A program made the translations under genes and the position numbers. The notes beneath the pieces were generated by a model, which worked only from the letters and a program-made list of their open reading frames with translations, was not told the origin of the DNA and did not search any database. From the NCBI GenBank assembly GCA_036850595.1, contig CM072162.1:21270758-21334757 (forward strand): DNA of 64,000 bases, in the 5' to 3' direction. Shown here piece after piece: positions 63,201 through 64,000 of this stretch. The first letter of the stretch is position 1. The number at the start of each line of letters is the position of its first letter. The stretch is from Rhyacichthys aspro (taxonomy: Eukaryota > Chordata > Actinopteri > Gobiiformes > Rhyacichthyidae).

Positions 63201-63878
63201 GCGAAGGCTGCTCCTCTGTGGACGCAGCGGAAGTGGGACAGGTAACGGATGAAGTTCAGCTTGTCTGCTACAACACACAGGCCGGTGTTTTGGAGCATGC
63301 CCAGACCTGAAATAAAACAATTTAGATTATTAACCCATTATCAAGGCCTTTTCCCAGATCAGTTGTGATATAAAAAGTAATTAATTATGATAGGTTAAAT
63401 AATAAATAAACTGGTCGTAGGTTTATAAGTTTGAACCTTACACTGTACTTAACATAATGCACCTTAACACTTTCTGCTTCACACTTCACATTTAATGGAC
63501 ATTTTAGAAAGAAAATTTCGTGCAATGACAATAAAGACTATCATCTGACATGTTTCTACACATTCAGATGCCTATTTCTAACTATTTCTCTTCACAAAAC
63601 TTCACAGACTATGACAAATCAAACCTGAAAACACCTAATAATATTGTCCAAATACACCATTAAATTTGAACTGTAATAAAAAACATGACGTTGATATTTC
63701 CCATACCTGTCTTAGACACCAGATTGCCGGTGGCCAGCAGGTATTCGAAGGCTTTGGTGAGATCGGTGCCCATACTGAAGATCTTCATCATCTTCTCACT
63801 GGTCCAGTCTCCGCTCAGTTTGTGACCTCTTTTATCAAGAGCCAGCTTCACAGACACCAGCCACGCCGTCAGTCTTTC
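59381..63878 (-). CDS. POLR1B: RNA polymerase I second-largest subunit (RPA2/RPA135), C-terminal 748 residues
   Basis: Eight minus-strand exons: 63878-63707, 63306-63025, 62730-62597, 62522-62352, 61896-61740, 61463-61267, 61007-60757 and 60263-59381. All have GT/AG borders and compatible phases, total 2,247 nt, and end at a stop. Seen: [65 protein letters not shown] with [11 protein letters not shown] (the catalytic-core and hybrid-binding motifs of beta-like subunits), [18 protein letters not shown], and a C-terminal zinc site CVDCG..CSFCG. Wording such as [14 protein letters not shown] identifies Pol I rather than Pol II or III. It acts in the nucleolus in 47S pre-rRNA synthesis. The human protein is 1,135 residues, so about 390 N-terminal residues lie beyond 64000. 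No defects are seen. Confidence 0.97.
60757..61007 (-). CDS. POLR1B: POLR1B exon (7th in window)
   Basis: Encodes [20 protein letters not shown] through FITYY plus two bases. The acceptor is TTTGTGTCCAG and the donor is GTACGT. Confidence 0.93.
61267..61463 (-). CDS. POLR1B: POLR1B exon (6th in window)
   Basis: Encodes [20 protein letters not shown] through [13 protein letters not shown]. The acceptor is TTTGTTTCCAG and the donor is GTGAGA. Confidence 0.93.
61740..61896 (-). CDS. POLR1B: POLR1B exon (5th in window)
   Basis: Encodes [20 protein letters not shown] through [19 protein letters not shown] plus one base. The acceptor is TTGTGTTTGCAG and the donor is GTGCGT. Confidence 0.92.
62352..62522 (-). 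CDS. POLR1B: POLR1B exon (4th in window)
   Basis: Encodes [20 protein letters not shown], then [17 protein letters not shown] and [10 protein letters not shown]. The acceptor is TTCTGCAG. The donor reads CAG|GTCTGT, a weak GT site, but the next exon joins it in phase 0 as EQ-LYINVGI, as the family requires. Confidence 0.9.
62597..62730 (-). CDS. POLR1B: POLR1B exon (3rd in window)
   Basis: A 134-nt exon encoding [20 protein letters not shown] and on to DSLRRFK. The acceptor is TTTTCTCAG and the donor is GTGTGA. It is short but confirmed by phase and by similarity to the family segment following LLCNLG. Confidence 0.9.
63025..63306 (-). CDS. POLR1B: POLR1B exon (2nd in window)
   Basis: Encodes [20 protein letters not shown] through the [15 protein letters not shown] motif to PALLCSLG. 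The acceptor is TTTATTTCAG and the donor is GTGAGA. It is phase 1 on both sides. Confidence 0.93.
63707..63878 (-). CDS. POLR1B: POLR1B exon (1st in window)
   Basis: Encodes [19 protein letters not shown] through ATGNLVSKT plus one base. The acceptor is TCCAACAG at 63879 and the donor is GTATGG. Upstream exons are outside the window, so the incoming phase 0 is inferred from the reading frame. Confidence 0.88.
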
Positions 63879-64000
63879 CTGTTGGATTAGACGAATATAC
63901 AGTTATTAACCATACTCTTATACACAATTTTATACTATGTTATTTTTAAGTAAATTAAGTAAGTAAATTGAGCAGGGACACGTAGATTCTTTTTCCAAAA

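Overview
The window is nuclear DNA of a ray-finned fish, probably a percomorph teleost. It has AT-rich intergenic DNA, short GC-rich exons with GT-AG introns, many micro- and minisatellites, and dispersed repeats of types common in teleosts (a Tc1-like miniature element, hAT-like fragments and tRNA-derived pieces). No prokaryotic, viral or organellar genes were seen.

Three protein-coding genes can be supported. CYP1B1 (cytochrome P450 1B1) lies on the minus strand at 9.8-13.6 kb. It has two coding exons that join in frame to a complete 536-residue enzyme, with a splice acceptor just 5' of the preferred start, so a non-coding first exon probably lies further upstream. NANP (N-acylneuraminate-9-phosphatase) lies on the plus strand at 55.5-57.5 kb and is complete, with two exons and 241 residues. 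POLR1B (second-largest subunit of RNA polymerase I) lies on the minus strand at 59.4-63.9 kb. Its last eight coding exons, encoding the C-terminal 748 residues, are present, and the 5' exons lie beyond the right edge. NANP and POLR1B are tail to tail, with about 1.9 kb between stop codons.

From 13.6 to 55.4 kb is a gene-poor interval of about 42 kb. It holds several tandem arrays: a 52-bp array at 26.5-27.3 kb, an 11-bp array of 1.3 kb followed by a 23-bp array at 47.3-49.0 kb, an AATTT array at 43.5 kb and an ATT array at 54.0-54.3 kb. A 21-bp minisatellite family occurs at three separate loci (3.8, 25.8 and 44.9 kb), the first as an inverted repeat. A dispersed element with a GTCGACCAATGGGAGCGCTC core occurs four times between 20.9 and 31.5 kb. 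Several repeat-poor, TAATTA-containing blocks look like candidate conserved regulatory DNA.

Three short open stretches next to good splice signals are reported only as candidates: near 0.2 kb (plus), 39.5 kb (minus, Ig-like motif) and 47.1 kb (plus). The three confirmed genes act independently: P450 oxidation in the endoplasmic reticulum, sialic acid synthesis in the cytosol, and rRNA transcription in the nucleolus. Nothing in the sequence suggests they work as one system.
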